64,000 bases of DNA from Variovorax sp. 770b2 (lineage in GTDB: Bacteria > Pseudomonadota > Gammaproteobacteria > Burkholderiales > Burkholderiaceae_C), in contig NZ_FOXJ01000006.1 of assembly GCF_900115685.1 (NCBI RefSeq), forward strand, positions 62,001 through 126,000, written 5' to 3'. This document shows, one piece after another, positions 48,961 to 57,569 of the stretch (the stretch's first letter is position 1; every line of letters starts with the position of its first letter). A program made the translations under genes and the position numbers. Under the pieces are notes generated by a model. The model saw only the letters and a list, made by a program, of their open reading frames with translations. It was not told the DNA's origin and did no database searches.

Positions 48961-49857
48961 TCACCGCCGCTGGCGAATCAATCCGACCTGGTCCAGGAAA
49001 GCCCGCACCCGCGGCTGCCACACCTCGGGATAGCGCGAGAACAGCGCATGCCCGTCCTCGCCGTATGGCGGGAACTGCGTGAATTCGCCCTTGCCCCCCG
49101 CATCCCTGAAGGCCTTGAACCACTCCTGCGGATAGTTGGGCCCGAAGTACTGGTCGTTCTCGGTGTAGATCCACAGCGTGGGCATGTGCGCCGTCTTGCC
49201 GTACTGGCCGAACAGGCGCTCCATGGCCTGCGGCGAACACGGGCGCTGCGGCTGGGTCTTCGGATTGCCGCCACCGCCGCCCGCGAAGTTGATGGCCGCC
49301 ACCACGCCCGCAGGATTCTGGGCGGCCGCCGCGATGGCGATGGTTCCGCCGAACGACTGCCCGACGATGACCGCGCGCGCCGGATCGACATCGGGCCGCG
49401 CGCGCATCAGCTGCAGCACCCGCAGCGTCTGCGCCAGCCCCGCCTCGTAGGCCGGCCCGTAGCGCCTCGCGCCGCACTGGCCGCTGGCTTCGACGTCGTC
49501 GCCGCCGGTCACGCCGTAGCCGATGCGGGTCGGCACGGCGACGACGAAGCCCTGCGCCACGAAGAAGCGCGACGCCACCGAATAGCGCGCGCGCCCCATG
49601 GCCGCGCGCTCCGCAGCCTCTGCCGCCCGGCCGTGGTTGAGGACGATCAGCGGGGCAGGCACCGGGTTCGCGTCGTCCGAGAAGACCGTCACCCGGATGG
49701 ACTGCTCGACCCGCTTGCCGTAGATGTCGCTGACCTGCACCGGCACGTCGAGCTGCTCCTCGCGCAACGCGCCATGGGCGCCCGTGGCGGCCAGCAGCAG
49801 GAGTTGCAGCAGGACCTGCAGCAGCGCGGCACACCAGGGTGCGGATGTCTTCTTCAT
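48961..49857 (-). CDS. Exported alpha/beta hydrolase
   Basis: A 298-residue serine hydrolase with an N-terminal signal-like helix (LLQVLLQLLLLAATGAHGA). The nucleophile elbow is IVGQSFGGTIAI (Ser). A likely acid is in YTENDQYFGP and the His is in GEDGHALFSRY. It resembles dienelactone-hydrolase/acyl-hydrolase family proteins in its fold. It is probably periplasmic. The substrate is unknown. It is convergent with the TPR gene and divergent from the acyl-CoA-binding protein gene. Confidence 0.82.
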   Translation of the reverse strand: MKKTSAPWCAALLQVLLQLLLLAATGAHGALREEQLDVPVQVSDIYGKRVEQSIRVTVFSDDANPVPAPLIVLNHGRAAEAAERAAMGRARYSVASRFFVAQGFVVAVPTRIGYGVTGGDDVEASGQCGARRYGPAYEAGLAQTLRVLQLMRARPDVDPARAVIVGQSFGGTIAIAAAAQNPAGVVAAINFAGGGGGNPKTQPQRPCSPQAMERLFGQYGKTAHMPTLWIYTENDQYFGPNYPQEWFKAFRDAGGKGEFTQFPPYGEDGHALFSRYPEVWQPRVRAFLDQVGLIRQRR

Positions 49858-49920
49858 GAATGTCCCTTGCGCTCGCGGTTATTAAGATGGCCGTTTCGAC
49901 TCATCTTCTCCCCACCCGCC

Positions 49921-50178
49921 ATGTCCGACCTCAACGCCCAATTCGAAGCCGCCCAGGCCAACTCCAAGCTCTTGGCCGATCGCCCCGACAACCCGACGCT
50001 GCTGAAAATCTACGGCCTCTTCAAGCAGGCCACCGAAGGCGACAACACGGCCAAGAAGCCCAGTTTCAGCGACATCGTCGCGCGTGCCAAGTGGGATGCA
50101 TGGACCGCCCAAAAGGGCGCGAGCGCCGACGAGGCCAAGCAGAAGTACATCGACCTCATCGAATCGCTGCGCGCCTGA
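49921..50178 (+). CDS. Acyl-CoA-binding protein
   Basis: An 85-residue four-helix protein (ACBP fold). LKIYGLFKQATEGDNTAKKP and KWDAWTAQKGASADEAKQKYI contain the Tyr/Lys acyl-CoA binding pattern (YxxFKQAT and KWxAW). It shuttles long-chain acyl-CoA in the cytoplasm, in keeping with nearby acyl-CoA thioesterase, CoA-transferase and PHA genes. The start at 49921 gives the standard length. Confidence 0.92.
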   Translation: MSDLNAQFEAAQANSKLLADRPDNPTLLKIYGLFKQATEGDNTAKKPSFSDIVARAKWDAWTAQKGASADEAKQKYIDLIESLRA

Positions 50179-50192
50179 GCCCGCGCCAGGAA

Positions 50193-50252
50193 CCGTTCGG
50201 GCCGAGCTTGTCGAAGCCTTGCGCGACGCTTCGACAAGCTCAGCGCGAACGG
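50193..50252. repeat. REP-like palindrome between convergent genes
   Basis: Arms 50193-50216 and 50229-50252 match at 22 of 24 positions around a 12-base loop. The arms read CCGTTCGGGCCGAGCTTGTC and its near inverse. This is a common dispersed palindrome in this bacterial group. It separates the convergent acyl-CoA-binding protein and CoA-transferase genes and may act as a bidirectional terminator, although no T-tract follows. Confidence 0.85.
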
Positions 50253-50262
50253 ATTTGCCTTT

Positions 50263-51510
50263 TCAACCCACGATTCCGCGCGCATGCAGCGCGGCGATCT
50301 GCTCGGCGCTCAGGCCGATCTCCCTCAGCACCGCATCCGTGTCCGCCCCCAGCGCCGGCGCGTTGTGCCGGTGGCTCGCCGGCGTGAGCGAGAGCTTGGG
50401 CACGAAGCCGGGCACCGCGAGCGCGCTGCCGTCGGGCATTTGCACCTGCTGCAGCATGCCGCGCGCGGCGTAGTGCGGGTCGGCCGCGATGTCGGCGATG
50501 GTGTAGATGCGGCCGGCCGGCACGTGGGCGGCATCGAGTGCGGCGAGCACCTCGTCCACGGTGCGCGCGGCCGCCCAGTCGCCGATGGCGGCATCGAGCA
50601 TTTCGACCTGCGCCACGCGCCCCGCGTTGCCCACCAGCGCCGGATCGGCCGCGAGGTCCGGCCGGCCGATGCACGCCATCAACCGGCGAAAGATGCTGTC
50701 GCCATTGCCCGCCACGATCGCGTAGCCGCCGTCCGCGCAGCGGTAGGCATTGGTCGGCGCAATGCCGGGCAGCGCACTGCCCGCCGCCTCCCGCACCGCA
50801 CCGAACGCGCCGTATTCGGGCAAGAGACTCTCCATGCAGTTGAAGACCGCCTCGTAGAGCGCCACGTCGATCACCTGACCCCTGCCTTTCGGGAATTCGG
50901 CGCTCACCGTCGCATGGCGGTGCTGCATCGCCATCAGCACGCCGATCACGCCGTGCAATGAGGCCAGCGTGTCGCCGATCGACACGCCCACGCGCACCGG
51001 CACACGGCCGGGCTCGCCGGTGAGGTGGCGCAGCCCGCCCATTGCCTCGGCCACCACGCCGAAGCCCGGGCGGTCGCGGTAGGGGCCGGTCTGGCCGTAG
51101 CCGCTGATGCGCAGCATCACCAGGCCCGGGTTGGCGGCCAGCAATTCATCGGGGCCGAGGCCCCAGCCCTCCATCGCGCCGGGGCGGAAGTTCTCGATGA
51201 GCACGTCGGCCTCGGCCGCGAGCTGCCGCACGATGGCCTGCGCCTCGGGCTCGCGCAGGTCCAGCGCCAGCGAGCGCTTGTTGCGCGACTGCACCTGCCA
51301 CCAGACCGAAGTGCCGTCCTTGAGCAGCCGCCAGGTGCGCAGCGGATCGCCCGCACCGGGCGGCTCGATCTTCACCACCTCCGCGCCGAAATCGGCCAGC
51401 GTGCGCGCGGCAAAAGGGCCGGCAATCAGTTGTCCGAGCTCGATGACCTTGAGGCCGGCCAGCGGTCCCGCGGCGGTTGGCGTGGCATGGGAAGAAGCGG
51501 TGTTCGTCAT
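50263..51510 (-). CDS. CaiB/BaiF-type CoA-transferase (family III)
   Basis: A 415-residue family III CoA-transferase. GPLAGLKVIELGQLIAGPFA and ADFGAEVVKIEPP are the N-terminal hallmark, with QSRNKRSLALDLREPEAQ following. NFRPGAMEGWGLG and SGYGQTGPYRDRPGFGVVAEAMGG are the middle motifs; the catalytic Asp sits after the GGxG region. It transfers CoA between carboxylic acids such as an acyl or dicarboxylic acid. ATG 51510 was chosen because earlier in-frame codons carry non-conserved sequence. Confidence 0.9.
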   Translation of the reverse strand: MTNTASSHATPTAAGPLAGLKVIELGQLIAGPFAARTLADFGAEVVKIEPPGAGDPLRTWRLLKDGTSVWWQVQSRNKRSLALDLREPEAQAIVRQLAAEADVLIENFRPGAMEGWGLGPDELLAANPGLVMLRISGYGQTGPYRDRPGFGVVAEAMGGLRHLTGEPGRVPVRVGVSIGDTLASLHGVIGVLMAMQHRHATVSAEFPKGRGQVIDVALYEAVFNCMESLLPEYGAFGAVREAAGSALPGIAPTNAYRCADGGYAIVAGNGDSIFRRLMACIGRPDLAADPALVGNAGRVAQVEMLDAAIGDWAAARTVDEVLAALDAAHVPAGRIYTIADIAADPHYAARGMLQQVQMPDGSALAVPGFVPKLSLTPASHRHNAPALGADTDAVLREIGLSAEQIAALHARGIVG

Positions 51511-51815
51511 GGCGCCAGAGTGTGCCGTGCCGCGGCATGCGCCTTGCGGGGCGGGAAAACACCTATGAATTCTTGACACGGCAATTCGGGTCGGTTCTGC
51601 GGTGCAGCAATCGCCCGCCAATCGCCCCTCTCCCCCGAGGAGAAACGCCTTTGCTGCAATGCAATGCCCTTGCCCACCGGCTTGCGCGAAGGTTAAAAAA
51701 GTATCAACTTCGGACCCTATCTCTGGTTGTTGACGTCCTGGGCGATTCGTAAAGTCCGCCCCACGTTGTCGCATGCCGCCAACCACAACAAGAGACAAAG
51801 GAATAGGACCCGCAC
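51511..51815. promoter_or_regulatory. Divergent gap between CoA-transferase and AraC regulator
   Basis: A 305-base gap with no gene. A TTGACA hexamer at 51573-51578 and an A/T-rich patch (51691-51720) suggest promoter elements. TTGACG at 51730-51735 is followed by a -10-like TAAAGT at too short a spacing (14 bases). No clear operator was assigned. Confidence 0.4.
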
Positions 51816-52706
51816 ATGCAGCCTGATCTGGAAATCGTCGAAGTCCGCGGGGACGAATCGTTCACCGCCTGGGCGCACGGCTATCCGTATCGCACGGTGC
51901 GCTGGCACTTCCATCCCGAGTACGAGATCCAGCTGATCGTGGAGACGCGGGGCGTGTACTTCGTCGGCGACCACGTCGGCCACTTCGAGCCCGGCAACCT
52001 GGTGCTGATGGGCCCCGACCTGCCGCACAATTGGATCAGCGACGTGCCCGCGGGCCAGAGCGTGGAGCGGCGCGGCATCGTGATCCAGTTTCCGGCCGAG
52101 CTCGCGAGGAACATGGGCGCGGCCTTCCCCGAGTTCGGGCGCATCGCGCCGCTCCTGGCCGAATCGGGCTCGGGCCTCCTGTTCTCTGCCGAGACCGCCA
52201 TCGCGGCCAAGCCGATCATGGAGTCGCTGCTCGAAGCGCGCGGGCTGCGCCGCGTGATCCTGCTGCTCTCGCTGCTCGAACTGCTGGTCGACAGCAGCGA
52301 CCGGCAGCGCCTGGCGAGCCCCGCGTTCAAGCCCGACCCGAAGGCCTTCATGTCGCACGCCATCAACAACGTGCTCGCGCACATCGCAGCCAACCTCGGC
52401 GACGAGCTGCGCGAACCCATGCTGGCCGAGCTGGTGGGCCAGAGCCCGAGCGCGTTCTCGCGGTCGTTCCGCAAGCACACGGGCCAGTCGTTCGTGCGCT
52501 ATGTGAACCGGCTGCGCATCAGCCGCGCCTGCGAGCTGCTCACCAGCAGCGAGAAGCCGGTGCTGGACGTCTGCATGGACGTGGGCTTCAACAACGTCTC
52601 GAACTTCAACCGGCAGTTCCTCTTGCACAAGCGCATGCCGCCGACCAAGTTCCGCAACTTCCATCGCATGCAGGCCGCGGCCTCGCGTGCCGCCAGCGCG
52701 CCGTAG
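51816..52706 (+). CDS. AraC-family transcriptional regulator
   Basis: A 296-residue AraC regulator. An N-terminal cupin sensor region (HFHPEYEIQLIVETRG) is followed by a C-terminal double helix-turn-helix (LAELVGQSPSAFSRSFRKHTGQSFVRYVNRLRISRACELL and DVGFNNVSNFNRQF). The sensor probably binds a sugar or polyol. The next gene, 130 bases on, starts the transport/polyol operon, so it is the likely activator. The inducer is inferred. Confidence 0.9.
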   Translation: MQPDLEIVEVRGDESFTAWAHGYPYRTVRWHFHPEYEIQLIVETRGVYFVGDHVGHFEPGNLVLMGPDLPHNWISDVPAGQSVERRGIVIQFPAELARNMGAAFPEFGRIAPLLAESGSGLLFSAETAIAAKPIMESLLEARGLRRVILLLSLLELLVDSSDRQRLASPAFKPDPKAFMSHAINNVLAHIAANLGDELREPMLAELVGQSPSAFSRSFRKHTGQSFVRYVNRLRISRACELLTSSEKPVLDVCMDVGFNNVSNFNRQFLLHKRMPPTKFRNFHRMQAAASRAASAP

Positions 52707-52796
52707 CCGGCGTTCGCTTTTCGTTCCCCGCGTCGTTACCGGCGCGGCGCACCGGGCGCCGCGTGGGGCACGCCTTTGTCCGCGTTTCTTGCCAGC

Positions 52797-52812
52797 CAGT
52801 CAGTCAGTCAGT
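52797..52812. repeat. (CAGT)4 tetranucleotide repeat before the binding-protein gene
   Basis: Four consecutive CAGT units lie 25 bases before the sugar-binding-protein start. It could vary by slipped-strand pairing and alter promoter or ribosome-binding spacing. Confidence 0.7.
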
Positions 52813-52836
52813 CCAACACCCAAGGAGACCGCAACC

Positions 52837-53757
52837 ATGAAGAACCTTCTCAAAGCCACTGCCCTCACCGCCGCCCTCGCCTGCGGCGCCACCGCTGCAC
52901 AGGCGCAGGCGCCCAAGCAGCCGCTGCGCATCGGCATGACCTTCCAGGAACTGAACAACCCCTACTTCGTGACGATGAAGCAGGCGCTCGAAGAGGCCGC
53001 CGCCACCATCGGCGCGACCGTGGTCACCACCGACGCGCGGCACGACGTGGCCAAGCAGATCGGCGACGTGGAAGACATGATCCAGAAGAAGGTCGACATC
53101 CTGCTGCTGAACCCGACCGACTCGGCCGGCGTGCAGTCGGCGGTGCGCTCGGCCAAGAAGGCGGGGCTCGTCGTGGTGGCGGTCGATGCGAATGCACAGG
53201 GCCCGGTCGACTCCTTCGTCGGCTCCAAGAACACCGACGCCGGCCGCCTGGCCTGCGAGTACCTCGCCAAGAGCATCGGCGAAAAAGGCGACGTGGCGAT
53301 CCTGGACGGCATTCCGGTCGTGCCGATCCTGGAGCGCGTGAAGGGCTGCCGCGAAGCGCTCGCCAAGTACCCCGGCATCAAGGTGGTGAGCACGCAGAAC
53401 GGCAAGCAGGAGCGCGCCACCGCGCTCACCGTGACCGAGAACATTCTGCAGGCCAACAAGAACCTGAAGGGCATCTTCAGCGTGAACGACGGCGGCTCGA
53501 TGGGCGCGCTCGCGGCCATCGACGCCAGCGGCAAGGACGTGAAGCTCACCAGCGTGGACGGCGCGCCCGAAGCCATCAAGGCGATGCAGAAGCAGGGATC
53601 GAAATTCATCGCCACCACCGCGCAGTACCCGCGCGACCAGATCCGCCTGGCCATCGGCATCGCGCTCGCCAAGAAGTGGGGCGCCAACGTGCCCGCCGCC
53701 GTGCCGGTCGACGTGAAGCTGATCGACGCCGAGGGCGCGAAGACCTTCACCTGGTAA
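52837..53757 (+). CDS. Sugar/polyol ABC transporter substrate-binding protein
   Basis: A 306-residue periplasmic binding protein of the ribose-binding (PBP type 1) family. The signal peptide ends GATAAQAQAP. The mature part begins PLRIGMTFQELNNPYFV, and contains DILLLNPTDSAGVQSAVRSAKKAGL and DGIPVVPILERVKGC. It has an AAGGAG ribosome-binding site. It feeds the ATPase and permease encoded next. Context (polyol dehydrogenase, kinase, DCXR-like reductase) suggests a pentitol or tetritol rather than ribose. Confidence 0.92.
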   Translation: MKNLLKATALTAALACGATAAQAQAPKQPLRIGMTFQELNNPYFVTMKQALEEAAATIGATVVTTDARHDVAKQIGDVEDMIQKKVDILLLNPTDSAGVQSAVRSAKKAGLVVVAVDANAQGPVDSFVGSKNTDAGRLACEYLAKSIGEKGDVAILDGIPVVPILERVKGCREALAKYPGIKVVSTQNGKQERATALTVTENILQANKNLKGIFSVNDGGSMGALAAIDASGKDVKLTSVDGAPEAIKAMQKQGSKFIATTAQYPRDQIRLAIGIALAKKWGANVPAAVPVDVKLIDAEGAKTFTW

Positions 53758-53769
53758 CCGGACCAGGTC

Positions 53770-55284
53770 ATGACCTCCGCAGAAGGCGACGAAATGCTCC
53801 GGCTGGAAGGCGTGTCCAAGCGCTTTCCGGGCGTGAAGGCACTCTCGGGCATCGATCTCTCGATCCGCAAGGGCGAGGTGCACGCGCTGCTCGGCGAGAA
53901 CGGCGCGGGCAAGTCGACGCTGATGAAGATCCTGGGCGGTATCTACCAGGCCGACGAGGGCCGCATCTTCATCGACGGCAGCGAGCGCCAGTTCGCGGGC
54001 TACAGCGACGCGATCGCGGCGGGCATCGGCATCATCTTCCAGGAGTTCAGCCTCATTCCGTACCTGAACGCGGTGGAAAACATCTTCCTCGGCCGCTACC
54101 TGAAGAACCGCCTCGGGCTGATGGACAAGGCGGCGATGAAGCGCTCGGCGCAACAGCTCTTCGACGAGCTGGGCGTGCAGATCGACCTCGGCGTGCCGAT
54201 CTGCCGGCTCTCGGTGGCGCAGCAGCAGTTCGTGGAGATCGGCAAGGCGCTGTCGCTGAAGGCGCGCTTGCTGGTGCTCGACGAGCCGACCGCCACGCTC
54301 ACGCCGAACGAGGCCGGGCACCTCTTCAGGATCATGCGCGAGCTGCGTGCGAAGGGCGTGGCGATGATCTTCATCTCGCACCACCTGGACGAGATCTTCG
54401 AGGTGTGCGACCGCATCAGCGTGCTGCGCGATGGCGCCAATGCCGGGCATGCCGACGTGGGCGCGACCGACGTGGATGCGCTGGTCGAGATGATGGTGGG
54501 CCGCAAGATCGAGCACAACTTTCCGCCGAAGCCGCAGCCCGCGCCGCGCGGACGCAAGGTGCTCGAAGTGCCCGAGATCCAGTTGGCCAAGGGCGGCCCG
54601 GTCAACAGCTTCGAGTTGCACGAAGGCGAGATCCTCGGCTTCGCGGGACTCGTGGGCTCGGGCCGCACCGAGCTCGCGCTCGGGATGATGGGCGCCGACC
54701 GCGTGCACCGCAAGACCGTGCTGCGCAACGGCAAGCCCGTGCGCCTGAACGACCCGACCGAGGCGCTCGCGAACGGCATCGGCCTCCTGCCCGAGAGCCG
54801 CAAGGTCGAGGGGCTGATCACCGACTTCACGATCCGCTTCAACATCTCGATGAACAACCTGGGCAAGCACAAGCGCGCAGGGCTCGTGAGCCAGAAATCG
54901 GAAAAGCACTCGGCCGGCGAACTCGCCAGGCGGGTCGGCGTGAAGGCGCCCAGCATCGAGACGCGCGTGGCCACGCTCTCGGGCGGCAACCAGCAGAAGG
55001 TGGTGATCGCGCGCTGGCTCGGGCATGCGAGCGAGGTGCTGATCTTCGACGAGCCCACGCGCGGCATCGACGTGGGCGCCAAGGCCGAGATCTACGGCCT
55101 GATGCGCGAACTCACGCGCCAGGGCAAAGCCATCGTGATGATTTCGAGCGAGCTGCCCGAGATCGTCGGCATGTGCGACCGCGTCGCCGTGTTCTCGGGC
55201 GGCACCATCGTGGCGACGCTGGAGGGCGACTCCATCAACTCGGGCGACATCATGCGCCACGCAACCACAGGGGGTTCGCAATGA
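53770..55284 (+). CDS. Sugar/polyol ABC transporter ATPase
   Basis: A 504-residue double ABC ATPase of the RbsA/XylG type. The first domain has Walker A GENGAGKS, LSVAQQQ signature and Walker B LLVLDEPTATL. The second has a degenerate P-loop region (GFAGLVGSGRTEL) and signature LSGGNQQK with IFDEPTRGIDVG. The fusion of two domains is normal for this family. It powers uptake through the permease encoded next, overlapping its start as ATGA. Confidence 0.95.
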   Translation: MTSAEGDEMLRLEGVSKRFPGVKALSGIDLSIRKGEVHALLGENGAGKSTLMKILGGIYQADEGRIFIDGSERQFAGYSDAIAAGIGIIFQEFSLIPYLNAVENIFLGRYLKNRLGLMDKAAMKRSAQQLFDELGVQIDLGVPICRLSVAQQQFVEIGKALSLKARLLVLDEPTATLTPNEAGHLFRIMRELRAKGVAMIFISHHLDEIFEVCDRISVLRDGANAGHADVGATDVDALVEMMVGRKIEHNFPPKPQPAPRGRKVLEVPEIQLAKGGPVNSFELHEGEILGFAGLVGSGRTELALGMMGADRVHRKTVLRNGKPVRLNDPTEALANGIGLLPESRKVEGLITDFTIRFNISMNNLGKHKRAGLVSQKSEKHSAGELARRVGVKAPSIETRVATLSGGNQQKVVIARWLGHASEVLIFDEPTRGIDVGAKAEIYGLMRELTRQGKAIVMISSELPEIVGMCDRVAVFSGGTIVATLEGDSINSGDIMRHATTGGSQ

Positions 55285-56261
55285 ATGCCACCGCCAGCCA
55301 TCCCACGCCGCCGGTTCCCACGGGCGGATTCTTCACCCAGCTGCGCCGCTCGACGGCCTTCCTGCCGCTGGTCGGGCTGATCGCGATCTCGGTCTTCATG
55401 ATCGTGGCGACCGACAACTTTCTTTCCTGGAGCAACCTGCAGAACATCGCGCTGCAGTCGTCGATCAACGCGATCATCGCGGTGGGCATGACGGCGGCGA
55501 TCCTCACCGGCGGCATCGACCTCTCGGTGGGCGCGGTGGTGGCGCTGTCGGGCACGCTGGCCTCGGGGATGATGGTGCAGTTCGGGCTGCCGCCGATGCT
55601 CGCCGTGCCGCTCGGGCTCGCGGTGGGCGTGGTGATCGGCCTCTTCAACGGCTACTGCGTGGCGTACCTGCGCATGCCGCCGATCATCGTGACGCTGGCC
55701 ACCATGGGCATCGCGCGCGGCATTGCGCTGATCTACACGGGCGGCTATCCGATCGACGGCTTGCCCGATTCGTTCGCCTTCCTCGGCGGTGGCGTCCTGG
55801 CCGGGATCAAGGTGCCGATCCTCATCATGCTGGCGACGTATCTCGTGGCGTACGTGTTGCTGAACATGGCGCCGTTCGGCCGCTACGTGTATGCCATCGG
55901 CGGCAATGAAGAAGCGACGCGCCTGTCCGGCGTGCGCGTGTCGCGCTACAAGCTGCTCGTCTATGCGCTGAGCGGTCTTACTGCAGCCATCGCAGGCATC
56001 GTGCAGGCGGCGCGCGTCACGAGCGGGCAACCCGGCGTGGGCGTGGGCTTCGAGCTCGATGCGATCGCGGCGGTGGTGATGGGCGGCACGTCCATCGCCG
56101 GCGGTCGCGGCGCGATCGTCGGCACGCTGGTCGGTGCGCTGCTGCTCGGCGTGCTGAACAACGGTCTCAACATGATCGGCGTGTCGCCGTATCTGCAATT
56201 GATCATCAAGGGCGGCATCGTGCTCCTTGCGATCTTCATCAGCCGCGAAGCCAAACGCTGA
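55281..56261 (+). CDS. Sugar/polyol ABC transporter permease
   Basis: A 326-residue inner-membrane permease of the RbsC family with about eight to ten transmembrane segments. The ILTGGIDLSVGAVVALSG motif and GGRGAIVGTLVGALLLGVLNNGLNMIG are characteristic. It forms the channel for the binding protein and the ATPase. The start overlaps the ATPase stop by ATGA. The following palindrome may end or attenuate the transcript before the dehydrogenase. Confidence 0.94.
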   Translation: MNATASHPTPPVPTGGFFTQLRRSTAFLPLVGLIAISVFMIVATDNFLSWSNLQNIALQSSINAIIAVGMTAAILTGGIDLSVGAVVALSGTLASGMMVQFGLPPMLAVPLGLAVGVVIGLFNGYCVAYLRMPPIIVTLATMGIARGIALIYTGGYPIDGLPDSFAFLGGGVLAGIKVPILIMLATYLVAYVLLNMAPFGRYVYAIGGNEEATRLSGVRVSRYKLLVYALSGLTAAIAGIVQAARVTSGQPGVGVGFELDAIAAVVMGGTSIAGGRGAIVGTLVGALLLGVLNNGLNMIGVSPYLQLIIKGGIVLLAIFISREAKR

Positions 56262-56273
56262 CGCCTTGCATCG

Positions 56274-56377
56274 CTCCTTCCCCCTCTGGGGGAAGGCTGG
56301 GATGGGGGCAGGCAGAGCGTGCCCAGTGGATACGCCGCTTGCCCCCACCCCCTGCCCTCCCCCAGAGGGGGAGGGAG
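56274..56377. repeat. Palindromic intergenic element within polyol operon
   Basis: Left arm 56274-56312 and right arm 56338-56377 are near-inverse copies with scattered mismatches. Each arm also holds a small palindrome (CCCCCTCTGGGGG). It lies between the permease and dehydrogenase genes, where hairpins could reduce downstream expression or protect the upstream mRNA. Confidence 0.85.
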
Positions 56378-56423
56378 AGAAACCAAAACCAAACCCAACA
56401 CCCTCTCTGACCACAAGGAACCC

Positions 56424-57569
56424 ATGTCTTATCAAAAGCTCCAGCCCGGCGCATCGGGCGCCATCGGTGAACTCGCCGCCATGCAGGCCGTCGTGTGCCA
56501 CGGCCCGAAGGACTACCGGCTCGAAACTGTCGCCATGCCCGTCATCGGCCGGAACGAACTGCTGATCTCCATCGCCGCCTGCGGCATCTGCGCCTCCGAC
56601 TGCAAGTGCCACTCGGGTGCGAAGATGTTCTGGGGCGGCGACGGCCAGCCCTCGTGGGTGAAGGCGCCCGTGATTCCGGGCCATGAATTCTTCGGCTACG
56701 TCGAGGCGCTCGGCGAAGGCGCGGCCGAACACTTCGGCGTGGAGAAAGGCGATCGCGTGATCGCCGAGCAGATCGTGCCCTGCGGCAAGTGCCGCTTCTG
56801 CACCTCCGGCAAATACTGGATGTGCGAGGTGCACAACATCTTCGGCTTCCAGCGCATCGTGGCCGATGGCGGCATGGCCGACTACATGCGGCTGCCGCCG
56901 ACCTCGCGCGTGCACAAGATCCCCGACGGCATCTCGCTGGAAGACGCGGCCATCATCGAGCCGCTCTCGTGCGCGATCCACACGGTGAACCGCGGCGACA
57001 TCCAGTTCGATGATGTGGTGGTGATCGCGGGCGCCGGCCCGCTGGGCCTGATGATGGTGCAGGCTGCGCGCCTGAAAACACCGAAGAAGCTCGTCGTGAT
57101 CGACCTCGTGCCCGAGCGCCTCGCGCTTGCCAAGCAGTTCGGCGCGGACGTGACGATCAACCCGAAGACCGAGAACGCCGATGCCATCGTCAAGGGCCTG
57201 ACCGAGGGCTACGGCTGCGACGTGTACATCGAGACCACCGGCGCGCCCATCGGCGTGACACAGGGGCTGGAGATGATCCGCAAGCTCGGCCGCTTCGTCG
57301 AGTTCAGCGTGTTCGGATCGGAGACGAGCGCGGACTGGTCGATCATCGGCGACCGCAAGGAGCTCGACGTGCGCGGCGCGCACCTGGGGCCGTACTGCTA
57401 CCCGATCGCGATCGACCTGCTGGCGCGCGGGCTCGTCACCTCCAAGGGCATCGTGACGCACGACTTTCCGCTCACCGAATGGGAGTGCGCGTTCGCGCTG
57501 GCCAACTCGCTCGACTCGATCAAGGTGCTGCTCAGGCCGCAGCCCCCGTCGCGGAACGCGGCGTCATGA
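56424..57569 (+). CDS. Zinc-dependent polyol dehydrogenase (erythritol/threitol or xylitol type)
   Basis: A 381-residue zinc-containing medium-chain dehydrogenase. The catalytic-zinc region is ACGICASDCKCHSG and PGHEFFGYVEALGEG. The structural-zinc loop is CGKCRFCTSGKYWMC. The Rossmann motif is VVIAGAGPLGLMMVQAARL. It resembles what I recall of erythritol/L-threitol dehydrogenases and oxidises a polyol to a ketose with NAD+. ATG 56424 was chosen because an in-frame upstream start runs into the palindromic element. It is coupled by ATGA to the kinase gene. Confidence 0.87.
   Translation: MSYQKLQPGASGAIGELAAMQAVVCHGPKDYRLETVAMPVIGRNELLISIAACGICASDCKCHSGAKMFWGGDGQPSWVKAPVIPGHEFFGYVEALGEGAAEHFGVEKGDRVIAEQIVPCGKCRFCTSGKYWMCEVHNIFGFQRIVADGGMADYMRLPPTSRVHKIPDGISLEDAAIIEPLSCAIHTVNRGDIQFDDVVVIAGAGPLGLMMVQAARLKTPKKLVVIDLVPERLALAKQFGADVTINPKTENADAIVKGLTEGYGCDVYIETTGAPIGVTQGLEMIRKLGRFVEFSVFGSETSADWSIIGDRKELDVRGAHLGPYCYPIAIDLLARGLVTSKGIVTHDFPLTEWECAFALANSLDSIKVLLRPQPPSRNAAS

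Noticed and set aside
50193..50252. A Rho-independent terminator at the REP-like palindrome
   Set aside because: No T-tract follows on either strand. It is better described as a dispersed palindrome that may still affect mRNA ends.
52776..56261. Very long overlapping open frames on both strands across the ABC transporter genes (over 800 codons)
   Set aside because: They are shadows of the real transporter genes, caused by high GC content. The translations are low-complexity, Arg/Ala/Gly-rich and match no family. Only the permease at the 3' end of the plus-strand frame is real.
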